From: Rhynchopus euleeides | Lineage: Eukaryota; Euglenozoa; Diplonemea; Diplonemida; Diplonemidae | Assembly: GCA_963210315.1 (NCBI GenBank) | Contig: OY723278.1 | Span: forward strand, 62,001-126,000 | Direction: 5' to 3' | DNA length: 64,000 nt | Part shown: positions 28,747 through 39,469 of the stretch, piece by piece | Numbering within the stretch: the first letter of the stretch is position 1 | Layout: every line of letters begins with the position of its first letter | Position numbers and translations under genes: made by a program | The notes under the pieces: generated by a model | Databases searched by the model: none | Seen by the model: the letters and a program-made list of their open reading frames with translations, nothing else | Told to the model about the DNA's origin: nothing

Positions 28747-29806
28747 ATAAAAAAATTTCCCGAATTCCCAATACCCAAAATAAAACTTCGCCCACCCCAC
28801 ACGGGATCGGTGGGCGATAGCGAACGCCCTGGACGCATCACACAAACAAAAAAAATGGGGGGGGGTGTGATATGATATCCTCCACACGGGTGACCTCCAC
28901 TACGGTTGTCAAACTGTGCCCACCCGCTTTGCCCTGGAGAAGGGAGACCGTCGGAATCCGACACCACCTCTCCCCTCCCCCCCCCCCACATCCTTTCTCC
29001 TGCCTCCAATCAGGAGGATTTGAAGAACACGCGAATTTGGTTGCAGCAGAGCAGGGCCTTCGCCCTAAAGTGCAGTAAAAGCGAGCAGACCACCCCACAA
29101 CAGTCGATGATAGAGGGCGAGGTTGACACAGTTTAGCATAAAGAGCGAAGGCCCCTTTGGCGGACACAGTCTGAGGGGGGCGGAGGTGCTGGAGAATGGA
29201 GGGAAGAGGTGGGGTGGATAATGAGAGGACATAAAGTAAGGAGCTTTCGCTTTTGAGGCGGCCCGGGTCTCCCCCCACCCCCCACCCCCCCCCCCCCACA
29301 TCCCCCCCCCCCCGTGTTATAGGGGGGAGCGGGGTGGAGGGGGGGCGGGGGAGGGTGCGGGGCGGGGGGAAAGAAAAGGCCATACAATGCGCGAGACGCT
29401 CAGAACGCGGCAGGATGGGATAACGCGGGGAGGGGGGTTAACGGGTGATTCGGTCCGGCTTGGCTGTGTGCGGGGGGGGGGGAAAAGGGGGGTGAACCGC
29501 CTTGCGTTGTGGCGGGCGCAAAGAGGTTTGGCACATGAAGAGTGAAGGCTTTGAGGGCCTTCTGGGACCCATCTGAAGTAAATCCGTGCGTGATGTTTGA
29601 GGGCAGGGTGTCTACCTCGGGGGGTCTGCTGGTGAAGCCTGACATGAAGTAGCACAAAGAGTACTCAGGTAGATTGCCATGAAGGGTTTTGCGGACTGTT
29701 GGTAGGAGGAGGGGGGGGTTTGATCGTCGAGAGTGAATGGAAAAAGCAAGTCTCCCAGCACCTTCTTGCAATGTTAAACCCCCCTCCCGCATAATATTAA
29801 ATATAT
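28747..29806. other. No gene seen
   Basis: 28775-28845 is an inverted relative of 10405-10455. Long G/C homopolymers lie at 29275-29345. 29715-29775 (GGTTTGATCGTCGAGAG ... TCTCCCAGCACCTTC) recurs at 48615-48670. Confidence 0.5.
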
Positions 29807-31325
29807 ATAGGAGGATCCTTGAAATCGGTAGTGGACAGTAGCGGACAGGGCGGACATTTCCTTGTGGAAAAAGTGCCCGAAAAAAAAATTCGAAAAGGTC
29901 CCCCTTACAGAATTAGCCTTTTTTCAAAAAATTGGAAAATTTCGGACCGCAATTTGTACCCAAGAAAGTGCCGAATTTTCGGACTTGGTCCGATTTGAAC
30001 GATTTCCGTGCCTCTTGCAACCCCCATGAGGGGGGGCTGCTGTTTCGGGTTCTTCCGGTGGCACATGCTGGGGTGTCAGGACAGGGAATCCTGCTCGCTG
30101 TACCCGGTGATCCCTGACGCAGCCAGGAAGTGGAGAGCCTTGGAACCCTGGTTGAGGCCTGTAACACCCGGCCTTCCTGCCACTTGTGGCATTGTGGAGT
30201 GGAGGTGGTTATGGAGAAGGTTCTCTCTCCGTCCGGTCGAGCACAACCGTCCTCTCCAGCCAGGGGTCATCTACTTTCCAAACAAGGGCCAGGAACATGC
30301 TCAAACAAACGAATTGATCAGAAAATCTGGCTTGCCGTGGAATCATTGAGCAAAATTTGGGGAGTGATTGGTGCCCCATTGCTGCATATGACATGTCCAT
30401 TTTTGACGATTTTTGGGCAGAATTTGGTGCGTGGGACCTTTCGATTTTCATGAATTTTTCGGAATTTCGTGGGGACCGGTACCCCATTTGAGGGCCAAAA
30501 ATCTCATTTCCGAGGCCTGGGAATGGTCGCAGTGGCCTCAGATGTCCAAAAACGTTCAATTGACCTCTCCTCGAAAAAAAATTCGAAAGGTCCCCCCTAC
30601 TGGCACCCCGGATTAGGACATGTCTCTGGGGGTGTCCGGGGGCATTTTTGGCCCATTTTTGGCTGGGGAAAATGGGCCATTTTTCACGATTTTTTCGGTT
30701 TTTTGTCCGGACCGGCACCGCATTTGAGGGGCCAAAATCTGATTTCCGAGGCCCGGGAATGGTCGCAGTGGCTTCATTTGGCCAAAAACGTTCAATTTAC
30801 CCTTCTCCAAAAAAAATTCGAAAGGGCCCCCCTACAAATCGCCGGTCTTAGGAAATTTTTTTTTGGGCACCCAGATTTCAAAAATTTTCAAACTATTTTC
30901 TGGACCAAAAATCAAACTATTGAGGTCCTGGCCGGACATGTCCGGGGGGGGGTCAAAATTGGATTTCCCGAATTTCCGGGTCCGGACATGTCCGCCCTGT
31001 CCGGGGCGGACATTTCTGGATGTCCGGATGTCCGCCCGGACATGTCCGGGCGGGAAATTCCACGGTGCACTAGTTTGGTAGTTACGAGTGACCTCAACTA
31101 GTGGAGTCGACAACCTCAAACTCGACAACTGCCAGTTGTCGACTCGACAACTGGCACTTGTCGAGTCGACAACTGGCAGTTGTCGACTCGACAACTCTAT
31201 ACACTGTACTGCAGGAAGAACGCCCAAATATGAAGGGAAAAACGCACAGTTGGGTGTGTGCTTGGGATATGAGGTGTGGTGGCATATCAGCGCTGGACTT
31301 TGTTGCGAATTTCCTTGTCCCCTTC

Positions 31326-32132
31326 TCAAGGATGGTCAGTCTTCATGTGGAGATCGCGTTCACGGACACTACGGAAGGTCTCAAAGCAAAGTAAGCAACG
31401 TTTTGTTGTGAGAGAGCGGGGGTGGTGGGCCAGGTAGTGCTGGCTTTGTCCCTTCAATCTTATTGTTGTGTGACATATTTTGCATTCGATTGTGCATGAC
31501 GAGCAAGGGACATTGCTCCCTGGTCTGTGCTTTGCATCGTAGTGTGCAAACAGAGACGTTTTCTTTGCTGAGGAGTAGTCACAAATAATGCATCGAAATT
31601 CATGAACCTCCTCCGGGAGAGACTGGGTTTCTTCTTGAGTAGGGGTGGGAGGCACACCCCAAGGTTCCTTGCCACACACACACACGTTCAGTATGGTTTT
31701 CGGTGGTTTTTTCGGATCAATCCAAAAGACACACCCGCTCTGACCTCTCTCTTTGACGTGGTCCGCCAGCCCAGCAGACTCAAGTCTTCGGTAGAGAGAT
31801 CCTGTTGCCTTTTCCCAGCTGCCCGCAACAACACATGAACACACATTGAATGCCCCAACGGCGGTCATTAACTTCGGAGTATGTCCTGAACCCCCCCAAA
31901 GCCCATTCTCGCCCCAACTTTGAAGTTGTTGGATCTCGAAAAGAATGAGGTCGCGCTCCATAGTCCTTTCCGAGGCACAGGCTGAGTAGATCTTGCTTCG
32001 ACCGTTGCCAGCTTCCAAAGCTTCATCACTGAGGGAGAGACAGTGCGCATCTATGGAATCAAACCAGTGCGTCAGGCTGTGCACATACGTGCTTTCATAT
32101 ACGTTGATGCTTCCACACTCACACTGGATCAT
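31326..32132 (-). CDS. Glu-block transposase fragment with three C2H2 fingers
   Basis: 268 residues from ATG 32132, whose A is the last base of the preceding stop codon. Residues 16-60 align with the Glu-block ORF at 27366-27824 (STYVHSLTHW, EALEAGNGRSK, ERTMERDLI; E40 candidate). A Cys-pair segment follows (FNVCSCVV ... LNVCVCGKE), then three C2H2-type fingers: CIIC...HYDAKH, CKIC...HYLAHH, CLLC...HMKTDH. No D1 or D2 block lies upstream, so it cannot be a complete transposase alone. It could act with a partner in trans or be a binding-only derivative. It stops where the left terminal repeat begins. Confidence 0.7.
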   Translation of the reverse strand: MIQCECGSINVYESTYVHSLTHWFDSIDAHCLSLSDEALEAGNGRSKIYSACASERTMERDLILFEIQQLQSWGENGLWGGSGHTPKLMTAVGAFNVCSCVVAGSWEKATGSLYRRLESAGLADHVKERGQSGCVFWIDPKKPPKTILNVCVCGKEPWGVPPTPTQEETQSLPEEVHEFRCIICDYSSAKKTSLFAHYDAKHRPGSNVPCSSCTIECKICHTTIRLKGQSQHYLAHHPRSLTTKRCLLCFETFRSVRERDLHMKTDHP

Positions 32133-33154
32133 CAAATGTCATCCACATCCACCTGCGTTGGGCCTGAGTTAGATTGGCTTGGGCTAGGTGGGGGGGCAGT
32201 CTCACTTGCCTCATCGTCCAGTTCCTCTTCTTCATCTTCGTCGCCATCCAGCAAGTCTGTAAACTTGCCGGTGTCAGTCGTTGCCTGTATCGACTGTTCG
32301 CCGCCAGAATCCACCAGCAGCTGCCTCACAACGACGATCCCCTCACGGTCCTTGACCTGCGCAGCGTGACCCGGGTCCAGCAGGTACTTGGAGGGGATGT
32401 GCAGGTCCACCTCGTACTCCTTCGCCTCCAAGTCCTGCGTTGCGCGCAGCCTCCGCAGGGTGAGGCGCAGAATGTGCCCATTCTGGGTCACCTTCTGTAC
32501 CGTCGACAGCCCAGATTCCACGATGAACTCGTAGAATCCCCCGACGGTTCTTGGAGCAAAGGTGTTGGCTGCTCCCTGCAACGACGACATGTCTCTCTTC
32601 CTTCCTGAGTATTGAGGAAAGATCTTGTCTGCCTTCGAGGATGCCTTCGTCTTCTGGGGGGCAGCCAGCTTCACCTCTGCGGCGTAGAGCCGGGACATCT
32701 TTACGCCCGAGGTGAGGGCGGCGTGCGGGTGCAGCTTCTGCATCTGCTCCAGTTTCGCCTTGGACTTGGCGGAGGCTGATGGAGATGGTGTGATCCTCAC
32801 ACCAATGAACTCCGTATCCGTCCCCCCCTTGGTGCGGATGGAGTACCTCTCCAGCTGCGCCTCCTTCGCCGACTTCTCCGACACCGTCCCCCCCTGGTAC
32901 TCCTTGTACCTGGCCCCCATCGCCGCGCTCACGGTCCCGTCGTTGCCCTTTATGGGCTTGCCCGTGATCTTCCCGATCAGTGCCTTCAGGGCTGTGTTCG
33001 ACAGCCGCCCCCCCTCCTCCGGCTCGACGTAGTATTCAACAAAAAGTTGAATAAAGCCCGGCTGAGTGGCGGGCTGCTTCGTCGGGGGGGCCGAGCTCGG
33101 GGCGGTTTCCTCCGTTCTGCTTCTCTTCGCCGTGGTTTTGGCAGAGGCAGGCAT
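32132..33154 (-). CDS. Transposon DNA-binding protein candidate (TNPA-like role)
   Basis: 340 residues from ATG 33154 (MPASAKTTAKRSRTEE). A basic, Pro/Thr-rich head; a globular domain at about 30-115 (FIQLFVEYYVEPEEGGRLSN ... YSIRTKGGTDTEFIGVRITP); a Lys-rich middle; a second domain (HILRLTLRRLRATQDLEAKE); and an acidic tail (LLDGDEDEEEELDDEASE). Homologous to the 333-residue product at 25108-26109. An upstream in-frame extension runs into the terminal repeat but lacks an earlier convincing start. Its TGA overlaps the next ATG as TGATG. Confidence 0.75.
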   Translation of the reverse strand: MPASAKTTAKRSRTEETAPSSAPPTKQPATQPGFIQLFVEYYVEPEEGGRLSNTALKALIGKITGKPIKGNDGTVSAAMGARYKEYQGGTVSEKSAKEAQLERYSIRTKGGTDTEFIGVRITPSPSASAKSKAKLEQMQKLHPHAALTSGVKMSRLYAAEVKLAAPQKTKASSKADKIFPQYSGRKRDMSSLQGAANTFAPRTVGGFYEFIVESGLSTVQKVTQNGHILRLTLRRLRATQDLEAKEYEVDLHIPSKYLLDPGHAAQVKDREGIVVVRQLLVDSGGEQSIQATTDTGKFTDLLDGDEDEEEELDDEASETAPPPSPSQSNSGPTQVDVDDI

Positions 33155-34233
33155 GATTGATAGCTGTGTGTGTGTGTGTCTGTTGGCGTGTGTGTATCTA
33201 TTCAACAATGGAGGTAATCTGGTCAGGGCTTGCAAGACCCTGGTGATGTGGGTTGTGGGAGGGAGAAACGGCACAAGGAAATTCGCAACAAAGTCCAGCG
33301 CTGATATGCCACCACACCTCATATCCCAAGCACACACCCAACTGTGCGTTTTCCCCTTCATACTTGGGCGTTCTTCCTGCAGTACAGTGTATAGAGTTGT
33401 CGAGTCGACAAGTGCCAGTTGTCGACTCGACAAGTGCCAGTTGTCGAGTCGACAACTGGCACTTGTCGTCAACAACCCAGTCAGTTGTCGAGGTTTCAGT
33501 TGTCGACTCCACTAGTGGTTGCCAACACTAGCGCACCGTGTCGGGAAATGTCCGGGGGGGGGGGGGGGGGGGTCAAAATTGGACCCGGACATCCGGACAC
33601 CCGGATTTCCGGTCCGGATATGTCCGCCCTGTCCGCCCTGAAATCGCCTAAGGGGCCGGGGGAAATCCAGGAAATTCGGGAAATCCAGGAATATGAAGAA
33701 TCCTCCGAAGTTCCGCTATTCTCACAAGGGAAGGCGCCCTGGGATGTAGCAGTGATTTGTGTGCAGCGCCATCAAGTGACACTGACCGCCTTGAACAGAG
33801 AGGTAGTGTACAGATGGCGAGCAGTGAGAGGGCGTGCTGTGTCCTTCCACTTCCCCATCTACCTCCATTCGTTCACCGTTGTTAGCGATATTTTCGCCAT
33901 TTTTTCGAATCGTATGCATCGGTCAGGCCGAGTGAATCAAAATAGCGCAAAAATCACACCAAAATCTGTGTCTGAGGCACAGAAATCGTGCAAAAAAGCA
34001 CCCAAAAAAAGTGCAAAAAAACCAAAATAGGATTTCGAAAATTGGCCAAAATACCCCCAAAATAGAGCCACACCTGGTCCCCCTACAAATCGCCGGTCTT
34101 AGGAGCAAAAAATTTGGGCACCCAGATTTCAAAAATTTTCAAACTATTTTTTGGACCAAAAATCAAACTATTGAGGTCCTGGCCGGACATGTCCGGGGGG
34201 GGGGGGGGGGGTCAAAATTGGATTTCCCGAATT

Positions 34234-34769
34234 GAACGATTTTGAACGATTTTTGGCCGTGCTCGTAGCATTCCCCGTTGAGGGGGTCGCTATTTCGTGT
34301 TCTCCTGGCCGCACGGAGGCATTGCCTTACGTCGCCTCTTCCTCTTTTCCTTTGGTGGTGTGTTGGTCTGGCACAGAGGGCGGGACCGTGCTGATATGCA
34401 CAGTGACGACTCTCCCTTTTGTTTTGTGCCCGCCTCCACCGAGATTCGGCTGATGCCTCTCAGACTGGGGGCGGGCGGTCGCCGACCCTTTTCTGTACGA
34501 GGTTTTCCACAGGCTGCACACCTGCCCCGCGGCTGTGTGGCAGTCTTCGCGGAGTGCAATGCGAAGGTCTGGCCTGACGTGGTGTGACTATTTAGACTCC
34601 AGGTGTCTCCACCCTTCCTGGTCTGGGGAGCCTCGGTACCCAAGCAGTTTTCGGTCATGCCCTGGACCACGGCCGTGCTAGACTCCTGGTGCAGGCACCC
34701 GTCATGGTCCGGGGACGGCCCCCCCAGGCAGTTTAACGTCTTACCCAGGACCTTGGGGGCTCGGCGGGG
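34234..34769 (-). repeat. 536 bp insert with AATT duplication
   Basis: Interrupts the second right part of composite copy b; AATT lies on both sides (34230-34233, 34770-34773) where uninterrupted copies read CCCGAATTTCCGGG. Most of it is the inverted copy of about 12541-13060. ORFs on either strand look like chance frames. It starts with two GAACGATTTT words. Confidence 0.65.
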
Positions 34770-35111
34770 AATTTCCGGGTCCGGACATGTCCGCCCGGAC
34801 ATCCGGACACCAGAAAATGTCCGCCCGGACATGTCCGCCCTGTCCGGGGCGGACATGTCCGGGCGGGAAATTCGGGAAATGTCCGGGGGGGGGGGGGGGG
34901 GGGGGGGGGGTCAAAATTGGACCCGGACATCCGGACACCCGGATTTCCGGGTCCGGGCATGTCCGCCCTGTCCGCCCTGAAATCGCCTAAGGGGCCGGGG
35001 GAAATCCAGGAAATTCGGGAAATCCAGGAATATGAAGAATCCTCCATAGAATATTTAATATTGGCCTACTAGCCGAAAAAAACGGCCAAAAACCCCCCAA
35101 AAACGCCCTAT

Positions 35112-36425
35112 TTACTGGGGGGGGTCAAATAATTGTAACCCCTACGATTATTTAGCGACGCGGTCTGTATAAATCGGGTGTCCCAAAATTTACAAATTTT
35201 CAACGGTGGTGAATAATCGTAGGGGTTACGATTCACTTTTGGCAAAAATTTACCCGTTTTGCTGTTCAGAATGTCAATTGGTGGGGTGGGGGTGGGTGTG
35301 GGTCGCATTCTCGGCCTGTCTCACCGGCATTCCGTGCCCACAGCAACAGCACCGGTGGAAACTGGCCATAGCACCCCGGTGGGCCACCAGGAGGGGAGGG
35401 ACCCGGTGTGAGGCGCTTGAGTCATCCAGATGGGCACACGGTGGGGTCCGACACCCGATGTCGGACCCTGTGGGTGACCCGTTTTTTAGGTACCCTCCAC
35501 ACCCAGTGCGCGCTCGACCGTCGAATGGTTTTTCTGGTCCCGTGCACTTCCCTGCCTGCCACACCACCCCCTCGACCCCATCCCCAGCACCAGAGCGTCG
35601 TTGGCTGGCGTGCGCGGGGCACGCGTCGAATACCGATGACGGGGCCTGTGTTCCTGGGGCGCTGACGAGGTCCGAAGGGATTGACGCCTTGGCTCAGTCC
35701 TTACGTTTGGATGAGGGGGTGGTTTTTGACGTAGCGGGAGCCCTCAAGAATACAGCACAGCTGCACCTGCTCTTGCGCCGTCTCCAGTTCGCATAGTCCC
35801 TTCGTATGACGGTGACTGGGAGCCCTGGCTGTCCCGATCTATTTCAATGACTGTATCAGTTTCCAGCCTAGTTCCCATGCTTGGGTGCTTGGCTCGGGTG
35901 CACCCTTCGAGGTGGTACAGAGAATGCAAAGAGAGTCCACAGGGGGGTCTGGGGGGCGGAGCCCCCCAGCCGCCGGAGGCCACGGTCGTGGACATCTGTT
36001 CCTTGTGGGGTACAGTTTCTGGACTGTGTCCATCTTCCTGAGGTTGCGTATGGGCCACCCCAGAATTTTGGTGCCCCCCCCCCAGGCTCACCTCACTGGC
36101 AGGGAACCTGGGGGCGGGGGGGCCTCAAACCATACTCTCTTCCACCCATTAAACTCGGGGCATGTGTGCTCCGACATGTGGGGTGACTCAATCACTGGTC
36201 TATGACGACCGATTCTCCACTTTGTACAGCCTGAGTGGGATCCCTGCTGTTCCTGTTGCTTGATCTTCTGAGGAAAAGTCAGAAATTTGGCCAAAAGTGA
36301 ATAATCGTAACCCCTACGATTATTCAAAACAAATTTACGTATAAATGGCCCAGAAAATGTTGTACAATTAATCGCCCCCTTACGATTATTCGACTACTTA
36401 CGATTAATTGCCCCCCCCCCAGTAA
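35112..36425. mobile_element. 1.3 kb TIR element with AATCGTAGGGGTTACGATT palindromes
   Basis: Ends TTACTGGGGGGGG / CCCCCCCCCAGTAA with TAT on each side (35109-35111, 36426-36428). The end regions carry several copies of AATAATCGTAGGGGTTACGA and its complement. The interior includes one hairpin box. A plus-strand frame at 35206-35796 is open but not family-like (low confidence as a gene). Confidence 0.7.
35940..35995 (-). repeat. 55 bp hairpin box, copy 5
   Basis: Minus-strand orientation, hairpin GGGGGGCGGAGCCCCCC intact; the start reads ATGTCCACGACCGTGGCC. Confidence 0.9.
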
Positions 36426-36447
36426 TATTATGAGTTATTTAATATTA

Positions 36448-36811
36448 CCTGGGACCCCCCGTGTTTAAGTCCCCCCCCTGGAGGCGATTTTCGGCCGGGG
36501 GGGACTTAAACACGGGGGGGGCGGACCTAAACACAGGGGGGGCTTAAACACGGGGGTGGCACAGTGGAGACCAAGAAGACCTCTTCCTCTGCTGTCGTAG
36601 GGGGGTAATTCCGGTCCGGATGGACTTTTGGCACCCCACTTTTCGACTCTGACAGCACCTGGAGGGCCTAGGGGCCACCTGATGACCCTCCAGACCAGCC
36701 CACCCCCGTGTTTAGGTCCCCCTGTGTTTAAGTCCCCCCCCTGCCAGACCCCCAGGGGGGGACTTAAACACGGGGGTAAGGGGGGGGGACTTATACACGG
36801 GGGGTCCCAGG
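36448..36811. mobile_element. 364 bp MITE, TA target duplication
   Basis: 30 bp TIRs beginning CCTGGGACCCCCCGTGT with one mismatch (TTTAAG versus TATAAG further in), TA at 36446-36447 and 36812-36813. Internal repeats of GTGTTTAAGTCCCCC in both orientations. No coding capacity. Confidence 0.85.
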
Positions 36812-36813
36812 TA

Positions 36814-37820
36814 TGAGTTATATTTAATATTATGCGTTATTTAAGATTATGCAGGAGGGGGGTTTAGTCTTTTTTGTTGGAGGAGGAGGGGGGTGGGGAG
36901 GGGGGGGGGCTTTGCTGCGGTGTGCCGAAAACGGTGCGTTTTTTGGTGCATTTCCTTCCGATTTTTTTATTTACTTTGGGCAGGGTGTTCGCTATCTCCC
37001 ACCTTCCTCGCAGACTGTGGGAGAAAGGGGTAAAATTGCCTCCTCAATTTTTTTCGCGCGCGCTTCGCGCGCGCGAAATCATGCAACATCTGCCCCTCGA
37101 ACAAATTGCCTCGGGTCCAGACCAGGGTACTGTATATGTTTGGCGCAATGGGCCCATCTCGCTGTTCGCGGCTGCAAAACGGAGGTTTTGCGGCAATCAG
37201 GGAGTACTTCGGGAGTTGGCCTTTGACAAAACTGATGTGAACATGTATGAGCCTGACTTGAACCCAAGACAGGATCACGGACCGTCGACGATACCCGTTC
37301 TCGAGAAGGAAGGGCACGGTCACATGCGCTCGTCAGTTCCTGTTGGACAGGCTTCACAGGTCACAGGGGGGTGTGGGGGGCGGAGCCCCCCAGCCGCCGG
37401 AGGCCACGGTAGTGAACATTTGGCAGCCTCGTCCCCGAGTCCGCTTCATAGTCGAACACCACATGCAGACAACGTGCACCTTGAGACAGCATGCTCAAGA
37501 GGTACATCGGCCTGGCGCCTGTGGCCACTATGCTCTTGGCTTCGGCCTCCTCTGGCCTTGACCATGCTGATGCCGGCAATAGCTCCGACGGTCCCCAGTA
37601 GGTTCAGGTCTCGCTTCTTTGGCTTATTTCCGCTCCGTGCGAAGCGTGGTGGTATCAACTTGTACGAGAGGATGCTGCCCTTCTCCTTCAGAACCCTTTC
37701 CCACCCGAGGCAAAAACTTCCGAGAAACTTTTTTTTATTTAATTTCTCCCCCTTGGGAGAAATGCCGGGGAGAGAGGTGGGAGAAGGGTTTTCCCAGAAT
37801 CTTTTTTTAACGAAATAGGC
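36814..37820. other. Repeat-derived DNA, no supported gene
   Basis: Contains a GC hairpin TTCGCGCGCGCTTCGCGCGC at about 37053-37072 and hairpin box 6. A plus-strand frame from ATG 37079 (MQHLPLEQIASG...) is open for about 100 codons before it runs into the box; I do not recognise it. Confidence 0.4.
37364..37419 (-). repeat. 55 bp hairpin box, copy 6
   Basis: Minus-strand orientation; GGGGTGTGGGGGGCGGAGCC at the hairpin side, ATGTTCACTACCGTGGCC at the other. Confidence 0.9.
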
Positions 37821-38804
37821 CCCTATTCAGGGTATAAGATAGACTTTTTTTCTGGCGCTGTTTTCCGGTTTTTCTGGTTTTGAAAATTTTTCGCGCGCGC
37901 CTTCGGCGCGCGCGACCCGCGCAAACCCTCCCAGAATCTGAGAGGGCCCGGTGCCTGCGCGCGTCCTGCCGTACTGAGGCTGCTTGGTGGGGCAGGCGCA
38001 GCAGCTGCTTTGAAAGTTTGGACTCTCGACCAAAAAACCGGTCTGGGTGCAATGTTTTTACGCAGGGGGGTCTGGGGGGCGGAGCCCCCCAGCCGCCGGA
38101 GGCCACGGTAGTGAACATCTGTTCCCTACAGTCTGGATTCGCTTGTAAGTAGGAAGGCTTCGCTGTATCGCAGCCCGGCCAGCAGGAGATCACTGGTCCT
38201 TGAGGATTCAACCTTCAGGGTGGAGGAGGACGGGGGAGTGACCACTCGTGACAGGTGTGCGTTGTGGGTGGAGTGGGTGCACGACAGAATGGCCAAAGGG
38301 TCCACGAGATCTCTGCACACATTCCGTTATCGAGGAGATGGGCACCTAGCTGTGACGACAGGCAACAAACAAATCTCATCTGTTAGTTGCCCCCAATAGG
38401 CTTGGCGACCTTCAAGACTGCTTGAAAGTCGTTCGTGTTCTCGTCTCAGCCCTCCAGACTGCAGTCTTAGACTCCCTCTTAGACATGGTGGCTGGAGTCC
38501 ACCATGTGTGCACCTTCAAAACAGAAGAGACCTGCATGACGAGGGCATCACCACCCACCGGGCCACCCGCTAGGTCCATTTTTTCTTCTCCGCTTCTCTG
38601 CCTTCTTTGGACTATTTGAGCTCTGTGCGGATCACGATGGGGTCACTTTCTATTTTTTTATGGCGTTTTTTCTGACTGTTTTACTGTCCCAAAGTCACAA
38701 AAAAACCGCCAAAAATGAGATCGACCTTTTTTTTTTCCCCAGAAAACCGGGAACCGGGAAACCCTGGTTTTGAAAACCGGAAAACCAGACCTATCTTATC
38801 CCCT
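37821..38804 (-). repeat. Inverted duplicated block, right (clean) copy
   Basis: Complement of 2998-5139 without its three insertions; serves as the empty-site reference. Contains hairpin box 7, a 65 bp piece of retrotransposon 3' tail and a GC hairpin with a TTCG loop (37891-37915). Confidence 0.9.
38063..38118 (-). repeat. 55 bp hairpin box, copy 7
   Basis: Orthologous to copy 1 within the inverted duplication; preceded (minus strand) by GGGAACAG. Confidence 0.9.
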
Positions 38805-39469
38805 GCCCCTATTTCTCCCCGAGCGAACGCCCTGACTTTGGGTGAAAACCACCGAGCTTTGCCGCAGCGCAGCAGCTGTGCCGGACAGCGAAGACCCCCC
38901 CCCCCCTCCCCCCTATTGCGAACCAATTGGAGTCAAATGGAGTTTGCTTTTGCAAAGCTGAGCCGGGTGCCGGGGTTCACCACACACCCACTCCATACTT
39001 CGGGTTGTTGATGCAATACTCACACTGAGGCTTCCACAACGAACCACCCACACCCTGCGGTGATGGCAATGATATAGCAGCGAGTGAGCGGAGACACTTC
39101 TCGCTCACAAGGCGATGCGAGGAAGAAAATAAGAACAAACAGCAATGGAACAGATCTCTCTGCTGTGCAGCTCCGCTGCGGGGGATGGGGGGTGCTGCAC
39201 TGATGACAAGCCGTACAAAGCAGGCTGTTTGCCCCCGTCCCAAGCAGAGACGGCAGGGCAGTGCTGAGGCTGAGTAACTGGGATGTTCCGATGCACTTCC
39301 AAGAAACAGAACTTCCTGCAGGCACCATCCCACTGGGGCCGCATGAGTTGATCAGCACTCAGCAGGCGCTGTGCAGGCTGCAGGAGCGTTTCTGAAGCAG
39401 AGGTTTGGTGGATGAAGAGCGTCTGAAATGCGGTGACATCCACTAGTTTGCCATCTTCGGAAAGAGTCA
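38805..39469. other. 3' side of the P450 gene, no gene seen
   Basis: Ordinary mixed sequence with a C run at 38896-38914. No terminator or RNA gene recognised. Confidence 0.4.

Larger units (their letters stand above)
31061..33540 (-). mobile_element. DNA transposon with CACGGTG ends, long TIRs and two coupled ORFs
   Basis: Ends CACGGTGCAC / GCGCACCGTG with inverted repeats of about 250 bp each (31061-31325; 33270-33540) that include GTCGAC-centred palindromes and a near-identical block from CTATACACTGTACTGCAGG to GAATTTCCTTGT. The insertion site is resolved: flanks read GGGAAATTC and TCGGGAAATG, while uninterrupted copies at 17510, 34868 and 49270 (complement) read GGGAAATTCGGGAAATG, giving a 2 bp TSD, TC. 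It encodes the TNPA-like candidate and the Glu-block/zinc-finger ORF but no D1/D2 ORF, so it is likely non-autonomous. Confidence 0.88.
29810..35045 (+). mobile_element. Composite TIR element copy b, rearranged and multiply interrupted
   Basis: Starts GGAGGATCCTTG at 29810 with ATA before it; ends CCTCC at 35045 with ATA after it, which fits a 3 bp TSD. Interior: left part 29810-30834; right part 30835-31060 continued at 33541-33706 after a nested transposon; 33707-34076, unrelated and ending CACACCTG; then a second right part 34077-34233 continued at 34770-35045 after another insert. The tandem right parts imply recombination between copies. Confidence 0.7.

Noticed and set aside
28980..29350. 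G/C homopolymer runs (also 14370-14415, 34887-34910, 56650-56668)
   Set aside because: Low-complexity tracts, length unreliable in assemblies; no further signal.
34234..34769. Coding ORFs in both orientations of the 536 bp insert (also 12544-13060)
   Set aside because: Frames of about 96-126 codons in several phases with no conserved bias between copies.
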